A stretch of 64,000 bases of DNA from Tundrisphaera sp051175315 (GTDB lineage Bacteria > Planctomycetota > Planctomycetia > Isosphaerales > Isosphaeraceae), in contig NZ_CP195100.1 in NCBI RefSeq assembly GCF_051175315.1, positions 3,658,001-3,722,000 on the forward strand, given 5' to 3'. Positions 1 through 9,343 of the stretch are shown here, piece after piece. Position 1 is the first letter of the stretch. Every line of letters begins with the position of its first letter. Under the pieces are notes generated by a model. The model saw only the letters and a list, made by a program, of their open reading frames with translations. It did no database searches and was not told the DNA's origin. A program made the position numbers and the translations under genes.

Positions 1-1028
<1,028 letters not shown>

Positions 1029-1043
1029 TCGAGGTCGAAGGAC

Positions 1044-2366
1044 ATGGGCGACGATCTGGTCCCGATCCCGGCCGTCGCCCCGCCCGACCGCCCCGCCATG
1101 ACCCGGCGCGACCTGCTTCGCGCCGGGGCCCTGGCCCTGATCCCGGGATCGATGCCGCTCCGCGCGGCCGATCCGACCCCCGGCGACCTCGCCCCGTTCG
1201 ACAACCTCATGACCGGCTTCCTCCGCGTGGCGGAGGTCCCGGGGGCCTCACTGGCGGTCGCCCGCGACGGCCGGATGGTCTATGCCCGCGGCTTCGGCCG
1301 GGCCGACCAGGACCGCGACGAGCCGGTCGGGGCCGACTCCCTGTTCCGGATCGCCAGCCTGGCCAAGCCGATCACCTCGGCGGCGGTGTTCCGGCTGATC
1401 GACGCCGGCAAGCTCCGGCTCGACGACCGGATCTTCGACGTCCTGGACCTCGGGCGCGAGATCCCGGAGGGGAAGACCCTCGACGCCCGCTGGCGCGAGA
1501 TCACCATCTATCAGCTCCTCCGCCACATGGGCGGGTGGGACCGCTCGCGCTCGATCGACCCGATGCTGCGGATGGCCCGGCGTGCCTGGGAGTCCGGGCC
1601 CGACCCGTCGCATCGGGCGTGGGCCATCATCCGCGAGATGCTAGGCCGACCGCTGGACGACACCCCCGGCACCCACTACGCCTACTCGAACTTCGGCTAC
1701 GCCCTGCTCGGCCGGGCCATCGAGCGAGTGACCGGGCAGGCCTATGCGGACCATGTCCGCGAGGCGGTCCTCGCGCCCGCCGGGGCGACCGGGATGCGGC
1801 TAGGCAAGACCCTCCTCGCCGATCGGGCCCCGGGCGAGGTCCGCTATCACGACGGCGACAAGACCGGCCCGGCGTCCTACGGCCCCGAGCCCCGGCCGGA
1901 CGTGCCCCGGCCCTACGGCGTCTGGTGCCTGGAGGCGATGGACTCCCACGGCGGCTGGATCGCGTCGGCGGCGGACCTGGTCCGGTTCGCCGTGGCCCTC
2001 GACCGGCCCTCGCAACCGCTCGTCTCGGCCGAAGCCTTCCGCGCGATGACCGCACGGCCCGGCGGCAGTGCGGGCCACACCAAGGACGGCGACCCGACGC
2101 CGGTCTACTACGGCTGCGGATGGCTGGTCCGGCCCAACGCCCGCACCGGCCGATGCACGATGTGGCACTCCGGGGCGCTCAACGGGACCTCGTCGCTGCT
2201 GGTCCGGCGGTCCGACGGGATCACCTTCGCGGCCCTGTTCAATGCCCGGTACGATGCCGGGGAAAATGAGCTGTCCCGGATCATCGATCCCCTGGTCAAC
2301 AAGGCGATTGCGCGGATCCGATCCTGGCCGGACGGCGAGCCGCTGATCAGAGTTGGAACCTCTTGA
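1044..2366 (+). CDS. Serine beta-lactamase-fold hydrolase (class C / esterase family), Tat-exported
   Basis: Member of the beta-lactamase/penicillin-binding-protein-like serine hydrolases, a family that includes esterases and D-aminopeptidases as well as lactamases; the substrate cannot be told. The SxxK nucleophile motif is S105-L-A-K108, followed by a Y-S-N triad motif near residue 215 and an H-S-G motif (WHSG) near 375 in place of KTG. Residues 19-42 (MTRRDLLRAGALAL...) look like a twin-arginine signal, so translation may instead start at the internal ATG at 1098; the ATG at 1044 has a GAGG/GAAGGA stretch just upstream. The last 20 bases overlap the end of the convergent receiver gene. Confidence 0.85.
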   Translation: MGDDLVPIPAVAPPDRPAMTRRDLLRAGALALIPGSMPLRAADPTPGDLAPFDNLMTGFLRVAEVPGASLAVARDGRMVYARGFGRADQDRDEPVGADSLFRIASLAKPITSAAVFRLIDAGKLRLDDRIFDVLDLGREIPEGKTLDARWREITIYQLLRHMGGWDRSRSIDPMLRMARRAWESGPDPSHRAWAIIREMLGRPLDDTPGTHYAYSNFGYALLGRAIERVTGQAYADHVREAVLAPAGATGMRLGKTLLADRAPGEVRYHDGDKTGPASYGPEPRPDVPRPYGVWCLEAMDSHGGWIASAADLVRFAVALDRPSQPLVSAEAFRAMTARPGGSAGHTKDGDPTPVYYGCGWLVRPNARTGRCTMWHSGALNGTSSLLVRRSDGITFAALFNARYDAGENELSRIIDPLVNKAIARIRSWPDGEPLIRVGTS

Positions 2367-3177
2367 CCAGCGTGACCTCGTTCCCCTTGTCGTTGTACTG
2401 GAACGAGTCGACCAGCCCCTTGGCGAGCATGATCCCGAAGCCGCCCTCGCGGATGCCCAGCTCGTTGCGGATGTCGAGGTGGCCGATCGGGTCGTCGTCG
2501 GACGCGGCGTGGGGGACGGTGGTCGGGTTGAAGCCGGGCCCCTCGTCGCGGATGATCAAGGTCACTTTCTCGGGGTCGATCCGATAGGTGATCCGCACCA
2601 TCAGGTCGGCGTTCTTGCGGTTGCCCCACTCGATCGCGTTGCCGCCCATCTCCATCACGACCTGCTTCAGGTCCTTGATCTGCCTTTCCGTCAGCGGGGT
2701 GTGGTGGAACAGGTCGGCGAGCATGTCGTTGGTCTGCTGGAGGTAGGACACCTCGCTGCGGACGTCGAAGTTGATCTCGCCGGTGGTCCCCCGGTTGGCG
2801 TGCTCGTCGCGCCAGGCCATCGCCTCGTCGATCGCGTCGAACAGTTGCTGGGGGGTGAATGGCTTGGTCAGATACCCGTTCGCGCCGACGCGGACCCCGG
2901 AAAGGTGATGATGGGGGTCGTTCAGGGCGGTGACCATGACCACCGGGACGAGGTTGGTCTCGCGGTTCCGCTTGAGCTTCTCGCAGATCTCGAAGCCGTC
3001 GCTGTCGGGCAGCATCAGGTCGAGCAGGATCAGGTCCGGCCGGAATTCGCGGACATCCTCCAGGACGGTCGCCCCCGCGAAGCGCTGGATCGCCTGGAAT
3101 CCCCGCGCCTGGACGAGGCTGGCGAGGATGTCGTTCACGTCGCGCTCGTCGTCGACGATCAGAACGGTGCGCGGCAT
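2347..3177 (-). CDS. Response-regulator receiver fused to an RsbW-like histidine-kinase-type ATPase
   Basis: 276 residues. Residues 1-120 form a receiver domain: acidic pair D9/D10, phospho-acceptor D53 in LLDLMLP, and conserved lysine K105 in YLTKPF. Residues about 150-276 are a GHKL ATPase of the anti-sigma/RsbW type, with an N-box (GGNAIEWGN) and a G-box (DEGPGFNP), but no dimerisation/phosphotransfer histidine segment. Such fusions are normally outputs of partner-switching or two-component pathways. No sensor kinase, anti-sigma antagonist or ECF sigma gene is adjacent, so its partners lie elsewhere. It is divergently placed from the BNR gene at 3384 and overlaps the preceding gene end to end. 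Confidence 0.88.
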   Translation of the reverse strand: MPRTVLIVDDERDVNDILASLVQARGFQAIQRFAGATVLEDVREFRPDLILLDLMLPDSDGFEICEKLKRNRETNLVPVVMVTALNDPHHHLSGVRVGANGYLTKPFTPQQLFDAIDEAMAWRDEHANRGTTGEINFDVRSEVSYLQQTNDMLADLFHHTPLTERQIKDLKQVVMEMGGNAIEWGNRKNADLMVRITYRIDPEKVTLIIRDEGPGFNPTTVPHAASDDDPIGHLDIRNELGIREGGFGIMLAKGLVDSFQYNDKGNEVTLVKRFQL

Positions 3178-3234
3178 GGGCGAGGACCCTGCATGATGGC
3201 GGAACCACTTCGGACGCTCATTGTGGCGCGCCGA

Positions 3235-3251
3235 GCCTTGTGTGGCAAGGC
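3235..3251. promoter_or_regulatory. Perfect 6-5-6 inverted repeat between divergent genes
   Basis: GCCTTG-TGTGG-CAAGGC lies in the 206-base divergent region between the receiver-ATPase gene (start 3177, minus) and the BNR gene (start 3384, plus). It could be an operator or a small hairpin. No matching second copy and no clear -35/-10 pair was seen, so this is only a candidate. Confidence 0.25.
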
Positions 3252-3383
3252 GTTGCCCGGTTCCGCCCCGTGCCTAACCTCCGCGATCGGCCGGGGGATC
3301 CGGCCCGTCCGCTTGATCCGGGACCGGGGCTCGGCGATCATCCCGGGCAGACAATCCCGCCCGTCCCCAGGGAATCACCCGCC

Positions 3384-4511
3384 ATGCCGACCCGCGCCCT
3401 CCTGATCCTCGCCCTCGCCCCTTTCCTGCTGATCGCCGCCGCCACCGGGGCCCCCGCCGCCGACGACGCGGTGACGCGGATCCCCCTGCTGCCGCCCCGC
3501 CCGGGCAACCCGAGGAATTCCGAGGGGGCCTTCATCAAGCTGGAGGACGGGCGGATCCTGTTCGTCTACACCCACTTCACCGGGGGCGGGGGGGATCACG
3601 ACGCCGCCCACCTGGCGTCGCGCGAGTCGAGCGACGGCGGCCAGACCTGGACGGCCGAGGATGTCGTGGTCCTGCCCAACGAGGGGGGCCGCAACGTGAT
3701 GTCGGTCTCGCTGCTCCGGCTCGCCCCGGGCGAGATCGGCCTGTTCTACCTCCGCAAGGATGGGACCGACAACTGCCGCCTCTACCTCCGCCGGTCGCGC
3801 GACGAGGCGAAGACCTGGTCCGAGCCGACCCTGTGCATGGACCAGGCCGGCTACTTCGTCGTCAACAACGACCGGGTCATCCTCACCAAATCCGGTCGGC
3901 TGGTCGTCCCCGCCTGCCGGCACGAGCTGAACGCGGCGAAGCGGCACAACCCCGGCACCGCCCTCTGCTTTCTGTCCGACGACCTGGGCCGGACCTGGCG
4001 GCACGGGACGACCGAGCTGGTCCCCCCGCCCGCCAGCCGGAGCGGCCTCCAGGAGCCGGGCGTCGTGGAACTCAGGGACGGGCGGCTCATGATGCTCTGC
4101 CGGACCGACCAGGGCAGCCAGTTCCGGTCCTACTCCCGCGACGGAGGCGACACCTGGGAACCGGCCGTCCCGACCGACATCCTCTCGCCGCTCTCCCCCG
4201 CCTCGGTCAAGCGAATCCCCTCGACCGGCGACCTGTTGATGGTCTGGAACGACCACGCCAGCATCGCCCCCGAACTTAAAGCGAAGCGGACCCCGTTCAC
4301 GGTCGCCATCTCGAAGGACGACGGCGCGACCTGGGGGCCGTCGCGGATCCTGGAGGACAACCCCGAGGGCTGGTACTGCTACACCGCCATCCTGTTCGAG
4401 GGGGACCGCGTACTGCTCGGCCACTGCGCCGGGGACCGCAAGGTCGGCGGCCTGAACCGGACCCAGATCACGTCGATCCCGGTCGGGTGGCTCTACGGAG
4501 AGGCGAAGTGA
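3384..4511 (+). CDS. Secreted BNR/sialidase-like beta-propeller protein
   Basis: 375 residues starting at the ATG that opens a signal peptide (MPTRALLILALAPFLLIAAA, cleavage near residue 24). Five Asp-box (SxDxGxTW) motifs follow in order: SSDGGQTW, SRDEAKTW, SDDLGRTW, SRDGGDTW and SKDDGATW, the hallmark of six-bladed sialidase/BNR propellers. The family includes exo-alpha-sialidases and many uncharacterised planctomycete glycan-active or glycan-binding proteins, so enzymatic activity is not proven. Probably periplasmic or secreted. A second, unrelated-looking paralogue is at 57552-58823. Confidence 0.85.
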   Translation: MPTRALLILALAPFLLIAAATGAPAADDAVTRIPLLPPRPGNPRNSEGAFIKLEDGRILFVYTHFTGGGGDHDAAHLASRESSDGGQTWTAEDVVVLPNEGGRNVMSVSLLRLAPGEIGLFYLRKDGTDNCRLYLRRSRDEAKTWSEPTLCMDQAGYFVVNNDRVILTKSGRLVVPACRHELNAAKRHNPGTALCFLSDDLGRTWRHGTTELVPPPASRSGLQEPGVVELRDGRLMMLCRTDQGSQFRSYSRDGGDTWEPAVPTDILSPLSPASVKRIPSTGDLLMVWNDHASIAPELKAKRTPFTVAISKDDGATWGPSRILEDNPEGWYCYTAILFEGDRVLLGHCAGDRKVGGLNRTQITSIPVGWLYGEAK

Positions 4512-4516
4512 GGTGA

Positions 4517-4545
4517 GGGCCGCCGGGGTGGTGGCCCGGCGGCCC
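4517..4545. terminator. Strong GC hairpin between convergent genes
   Basis: Perfect 11-bp stem (4517-4527 with 4535-4545, GGGCCGCCGGG/CCCGGCGGCCC) and a 7-base loop, lying in the 44-base gap between the stops of the BNR gene (plus) and the 1252-residue protein (minus). There is no T-tract on either side, so it may act as a bidirectional pause or stability hairpin rather than a textbook intrinsic terminator. Confidence 0.5.
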
Positions 4546-4555
4546 CCCGGCGCGG

Positions 4556-7500
4556 TCAGGACGTCTGGGCCACCCAGGTGCGGGCGATGTGGTGGAGGTC
4601 CGGGGCGTCCCCGGTCGGTTCGGCGAAGAAGTGGGCTTCGAGCCTTTGGATCGAGGCGACCAGCTCCCGTTTCTTGGGGTCGGGGAGGCCGTTGTTGCGT
4701 TCGATGTCCCGGAGCAGCCCGAGGACCGAGAACGGCGTGACCGGGTCGGGCATCGGGAACCGCGCCGCGGCGGCCGGGGCCGGGCGGGGCCAGAATCGCC
4801 AGGCGAGCAGGGCCCCCAGCAGGGCCGCGACCACCCCTCCGGCCAGCCACCACCGGCGGTCGCCGCCCGGGGTGCCGTAGTTCCCTTCCAGGGTGATTTC
4901 CGGGCCGACCGAGGCTAGGTCGGCGTCCTGGTAGCGCTGGTAGGTGATCCCGGCCCCTTCGACCTTCCCGGCCGGGAACCGATAGACCCGGGGCCGCTCC
5001 GGCAGGCCGGGGGCGGCGTTCAGGGTCACCAGCCAGGTCCGTTCGGAGAGGATCGCGTTCCCCTCGCCATCCGGGTCGAAACGGGAGACCGAGACGCCCT
5101 GGTCCTCGGTCTGGGCGACCCGGAAGTCGCCGGGGCGGAGGTCGACGATCTCCTCCAGGGGCGGCACCAGCCCCCGGGCGGTCGCCTTGATTTCGAGGAT
5201 CAGCCGATCATCCTTGGCCTGCCGCTCGTCGAGGGTCTGGACGACCTGGAGGTTGGCGCACGGCCGGCCCTTCGGCCCGGCGGCCGAGGCGTCGATCGGC
5301 ACGGGCGGGGACTCGACCGGCAGGATCATGTAGCCCGAGGTGTCGAGGAAGTCGAGGTCCAGCCGCAAAGGCGGGACGGTGTCCACCTTGGGGCTCCTGG
5401 CCTTGAGCAGGACGTAGGCATAGGGCGTGTACCGCCACCCCTCGGCCCCCGGCAGGGAGCGGGAGTTGACCTTGTCGTCCTGGAACGTGACCGACAGGAT
5501 CTCGAAATGCTCCTCCAGCGCCTGCTTGGCGGCATCCTGGAACTTGTCCCGGTAGTTCTCCAGCGGACGCCCATAGTTGTAGGAGAACATGTTCCCCTGG
5601 TTCTGATTCTGGAGGTAGCGGCCGAACCCGCCCGACTCCCGCTCGATCTCCCGGGTGTGCTGGAGGTCGACGAACAGCCCGAACGGCCGCCCCGAGCCGA
5701 CCTCGGCGGGCCCGTCCACGGAGGACCGGAGCCGGATCTCGGTGACCAGGTCCTTGTAGTAGGCGTAGACCTTGCGGGCCTCGCGGGCCTGCTCGTCATC
5801 CCCCACGACATCGAACCCCGCCTTGAGGTAGCGGAACTTGACGGCGGGGTTCAGCCCCCCCATCCGGGTGAACAGGGCGTTGGCGAACCGGGCCATGTGC
5901 CGCTTCGCCGCCTCGCCGGGCAGGGCCATAATCGCCTCGCGGATCAGGGCCGGCTGGCGGGGGTCGGCCAGGGTCTTCTCGTTGATCGCCCCGAGGTCGC
6001 AGGCCCCCAGCCCGGCCAGGAACCACATGTCGAAGGCGGCCGACGACTCCTCGTCCTCGGACATCGAACCCACCCGGGCCGCATACAGCCGGGCGGCCTC
6101 GCGGAACCCGTCCAGGGCGGCGTTGCGGCGGCCGGCGAAGGCGGACGAGGGGTCGATCTCCTGGCGGTAGGCGTTCTCGTCGTGGGCCAGGGCCGCGCGG
6201 GCCAGGGTGAGCGACCAGTCCCCGGGATGATCCTGAAGGCCCCGATCGACGATCGAGCGGGCGACCTCGTAGCCGCGGAGGACCTCGGCCCGGATGTCCT
6301 TCTCCTTGCGCTTGGTCTTGTTCTGCTCCTGGACGGCGGGGGCCCGCCACATCCCGCCGAGGTTGGTGCGCATCTGCTGGGCCATCTCGGCGAGCGTGGC
6401 GGGCTTGAGGGCGTCGAACCGGCCGAGGACCGCCTCCATCGTCTCGATCCGGTAGACCTCGGCGGCGCCGTGGCAGGCGGTGAAGGCCTTGGCAATCAGC
6501 GACTCGTCCAGCTCCCGGAAGGGGAGCTTGCGGAGCCGGGCGACCCATCCGGCCAGCTCCTTGAGGTTCCGCTCCTGCTTGGATCGGGTCAGCGGGATGC
6601 TCTCGGCCTTGCGCTCGAAGCCGAACATGTAGACATACGGGTTGCGGGCGTTCCGCTCGGCGTTGGGGTCGTGGTTGCGGGTCCAGACCCGGAGGAACTC
6701 CTCCGCCTGCTCGCGGGCCCGCTCGGGGTGGGTGGCGGCCAGGCTCTCGATCGAGGGGAATGCCTTCTCGTCCTCGCCCACCTTGAGGTAGAGCGACGAG
6801 GTCACGGCCGCGTACCTAGGCTTCACCCCCTCGTCGAGCCGGGCCAGCCAGGCGGGGCCGGGCATGGCCTCGATGATCTTGGCCACGGGGATGGCCCGGG
6901 GGAAGTTGCCCCGGTTCCCCATGTTCATCTGGTTCTGCTCTTCGTTGAACATCTGCTGATAGAAGAAGTTGCCGTAGATGTCGCGCTGCATCCTCGGGCC
7001 GAGGCTGGTGGACTGGTCGTACTGGCGGGAGAACTCGGCCTCGGCCAGCCAGGCCCCGGCGAGCAGGGCGAGGCTGCCGGTCCACCGGGGATTGTCGCCC
7101 GATGGGGTGGCGAGCAGGGCCTCGACGGCGGTCTTCTGCAGCTCCAGGAATCGCTGGCGGGCGTCGGGGTCGAACGGCTGGGCCTGGAGCCCGCGCGAGG
7201 CCGACCCGCCGATGGCGGCGATGATCTCCATCCCGCGATCGGGCCGGGCGGTGAAGCTGTCTTCGAGCCAGCGCCGGCCGAGGTCGTCGCGGATCTTGGG
7301 GGCCAGCTCGACGGCCCGCTTCAGGGCTTCTTCCTTCTGGTCCGGGTCGACCTCGCCCACCGCCAGGACGGCCATGGTCACCTGCCAGGCCCTTTCCAGG
7401 TGGACCGCCTTCTTCTCCTTGCCGTGGAGGGCCAGGTAGTGGACCGACAGCAGGTTCAGGGCCTCGCGGTCGTTGTCGGCCTCGGCCTTCTCGGGCGCGG

Positions 7501-8314
7501 GCAGGAACGCCCCGGCCTCGATCGGGTTGCCCGAGGCGAGCAGGATCCGGGCCGCCTCGCGATCGGCGAGCCGGCCCGGCCGGGACTGATCGGCCTGCGA
7601 CTTCCGGACCAGCGTGATGAAGTCCTCGACCGAGTCCCCCTGGGACAGGGCCAGCCGGAGGAGTCGCCCCAGGCCGGCCAATGTCTCCTTCTCCCGCCCT
7701 AGGGGCGCCAGCTCGGCCACGGCCAGGACGTCGCGGGCCAGCAGGGACGCCTTCTCCGGGAACGAGCCGTTGTTGCCCTGGGCCGCCCGCCCCGCCGATC
7801 CCTCATCGCCCGGGCTGGGAAGGGCGGAGACGAGCCGCTTGTAGAGGGCCTTCCCCTCGGCCTCGGGCAGCGCGGCGAGGAACCGGCCGGCGGCCGCCCA
7901 GTCGCCGAGCGTCACCTGGCGCCGGAAGGTGGCCAGCTCGGCATCGAACGGGTCGGGGGGGGCCGATTCGGCCTTACCTTCGGCGGGCGGCGAGGCCGGC
8001 TCCTGCTTCTTGACAGGTTCCTCCGCCGGGGTCGACCACGCCTTGAGGATCGCCGACGGGCGACGGTCGAAGGTGAGCTGCTGGATCTTCTGGAGCCGTG
8101 CCGTCGCCTTGTTCCCCTCGTCCTTCGGCTTCTCGTCGGCGAAGACGTTGGCCGGCAGCTCGCCGGTCTTCGTCGCTTCGTCCGGCTGGGTCGTCGCGGG
8201 GGTGGGGGCAGAAACCTTGACGGAGACGGTCGTCTGCCCGGAGGCAACCGGGACGACGGGGGCCATGGCGAACAGGCCCAGGAAGACCGGCAGGACCCGG
8301 GATCGTGCGTCCAT
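4556..8314 (-). CDS. Giant secreted or membrane-anchored protein of unknown function, last gene of the Bat-like unit
   Basis: 1252 residues from the ATG at 8314, chosen because it opens a signal peptide (MDARSRVLPVFLGLFAMAPVVPVASG). The exported part is a long, largely alpha-helical region rich in short A/E/L-type segments that resemble degenerate TPR-like repeats (residues about 120-880), then a beta-rich part. One transmembrane helix (WWLAGGVVAALLGALLAWRF) lies about 85 residues before the end and leaves a short cytoplasmic tail. BatD proteins of Bacteroides aerotolerance operons share the exported-body, single-TM and tail layout, but I do not see a recognisable BatD domain. It lies 112 bases after the TPR gene. 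Function unknown. Confidence 0.7.
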   Translation of the reverse strand: MDARSRVLPVFLGLFAMAPVVPVASGQTTVSVKVSAPTPATTQPDEATKTGELPANVFADEKPKDEGNKATARLQKIQQLTFDRRPSAILKAWSTPAEEPVKKQEPASPPAEGKAESAPPDPFDAELATFRRQVTLGDWAAAGRFLAALPEAEGKALYKRLVSALPSPGDEGSAGRAAQGNNGSFPEKASLLARDVLAVAELAPLGREKETLAGLGRLLRLALSQGDSVEDFITLVRKSQADQSRPGRLADREAARILLASGNPIEAGAFLPAPEKAEADNDREALNLLSVHYLALHGKEKKAVHLERAWQVTMAVLAVGEVDPDQKEEALKRAVELAPKIRDDLGRRWLEDSFTARPDRGMEIIAAIGGSASRGLQAQPFDPDARQRFLELQKTAVEALLATPSGDNPRWTGSLALLAGAWLAEAEFSRQYDQSTSLGPRMQRDIYGNFFYQQMFNEEQNQMNMGNRGNFPRAIPVAKIIEAMPGPAWLARLDEGVKPRYAAVTSSLYLKVGEDEKAFPSIESLAATHPERAREQAEEFLRVWTRNHDPNAERNARNPYVYMFGFERKAESIPLTRSKQERNLKELAGWVARLRKLPFRELDESLIAKAFTACHGAAEVYRIETMEAVLGRFDALKPATLAEMAQQMRTNLGGMWRAPAVQEQNKTKRKEKDIRAEVLRGYEVARSIVDRGLQDHPGDWSLTLARAALAHDENAYRQEIDPSSAFAGRRNAALDGFREAARLYAARVGSMSEDEESSAAFDMWFLAGLGACDLGAINEKTLADPRQPALIREAIMALPGEAAKRHMARFANALFTRMGGLNPAVKFRYLKAGFDVVGDDEQAREARKVYAYYKDLVTEIRLRSSVDGPAEVGSGRPFGLFVDLQHTREIERESGGFGRYLQNQNQGNMFSYNYGRPLENYRDKFQDAAKQALEEHFEILSVTFQDDKVNSRSLPGAEGWRYTPYAYVLLKARSPKVDTVPPLRLDLDFLDTSGYMILPVESPPVPIDASAAGPKGRPCANLQVVQTLDERQAKDDRLILEIKATARGLVPPLEEIVDLRPGDFRVAQTEDQGVSVSRFDPDGEGNAILSERTWLVTLNAAPGLPERPRVYRFPAGKVEGAGITYQRYQDADLASVGPEITLEGNYGTPGGDRRWWLAGGVVAALLGALLAWRFWPRPAPAAAARFPMPDPVTPFSVLGLLRDIERNNGLPDPKKRELVASIQRLEAHFFAEPTGDAPDLHHIARTWVAQTS

Positions 8315-8426
8315 GATGGTATCGCTCAGGGTGGGGATGCGGGGGGTGGGGCGGCGGGCCGAGGACCGGCCGCGTGGCGTCGTCTCGCCCCACGCGGCCG
8401 GGATCGGGGATCGGACCGGGATGCGA

Positions 8427-9143
8427 TCAGGAACCGGCACCATCGGGGGGCGGCCCGGCGCCGGCACCTCGGGAGTCCTTGGGCGTCTCGCTCGGCTTCT
8501 GCCCGGGCTTCTTGCCCGGCTTCTTGCACTGGCCGCTCTTGCAGTTCTGGCAGGGCTTAGGGATAGCCATCCCCTGGAGGTCGCCGGGCTCCATCCGGGC
8601 CAGGCGGATCGTGCTCTCCAGGTCCTCGCGGCTCAGGGCGGCGGCGTCGGCGTCGCCGGCCGACTCGGCCTCCTCGGCGAGCTGGCGGTAGGACTGGCGG
8701 GCCGACTCGATCTCCGGCTCCCACACGTCGCGGCCCAGCCCTTCGAGCTTCATCAGCCAGGTGGCGTAGTACTGCGAGTTGGCGAACGCCGACCGGGCGC
8801 GGCGGGACGTGGCGGGGTCGGCGGCGGGATCGGCCTGGATCTCCTCGACCAGCGCCTGGAGGTCGACGTTGGCCTCGGGCAGCTTCCCGGCGTTCATCCA
8901 GGCCTTGTCGCGTTCCAGCCGGACGCGGCGGACGTCGGCCGTCCGTTCGGCGGGGATCCGGGCCAGGGCTGCGTCGTAGGCCGCCGCCGCCTTCTGCCAG
9001 TCTTCCAGCGCGGCCTGGCGGTCGGCGTCGGCGAGGGCCGCCGCGACCTCATCCAGCCTCAGCCGATCCTGGCCGGGTCCGTAGTGATAGGCCGCGCCCG
9101 CGACCGGGACCAGCAGCCAGCCGAGAAACAGGAGCGTCCGCAT
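8427..9143 (-). CDS. Exported TPR-type protein (BatC position)
   Basis: 238 residues from the ATG at 9143, which has an excellent GGAGGAGA ribosome-binding site. It starts with a signal/anchor segment (MRTLLFLGWLLVPVAGAAYHYG), then helical pairs typical of tetratricopeptide repeats (residues about 35-190). Near the end is a Cys/Lys-rich tail (PCQNCKSGQCKKPGKKPG) and a Pro/Gly-rich terminus. Its place downstream of the two VWA genes is where BatC, a TPR protein, sits in Bat operons. The CxxC...C tail could bind metal or be a linker; this is inference. Confidence 0.72.
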   Translation of the reverse strand: MRTLLFLGWLLVPVAGAAYHYGPGQDRLRLDEVAAALADADRQAALEDWQKAAAAYDAALARIPAERTADVRRVRLERDKAWMNAGKLPEANVDLQALVEEIQADPAADPATSRRARSAFANSQYYATWLMKLEGLGRDVWEPEIESARQSYRQLAEEAESAGDADAAALSREDLESTIRLARMEPGDLQGMAIPKPCQNCKSGQCKKPGKKPGQKPSETPKDSRGAGAGPPPDGAGS

Positions 9144-9343
9144 CGGGTCTCCTCCCAGGGATGAGTCCGGCCGGGGCCGACGTCGGGTCGGGCCGCACGG
9201 ATCCAGATCTACCTTATCCGATCGGCTCGGGCATCGAGAATCCGAAACTTTCCGACCGGCCCGGATTGGCACGGGTCGCCTTCGCGGCTGACCCGATGAT
9301 CGTCCCGGTGGGCCACCGCCAAGTCCTGCCCTACGGCCGGGGC

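Noticed and set aside
5507..7702. Long plus-strand open frame (about 730 codons) opposite the 1252-residue protein
   Set aside because: It mirrors the codon pattern of the minus-strand gene; in high-GC DNA stop codons are rare in antisense frames. Its composition is V/L/G/P-rich with no domain.
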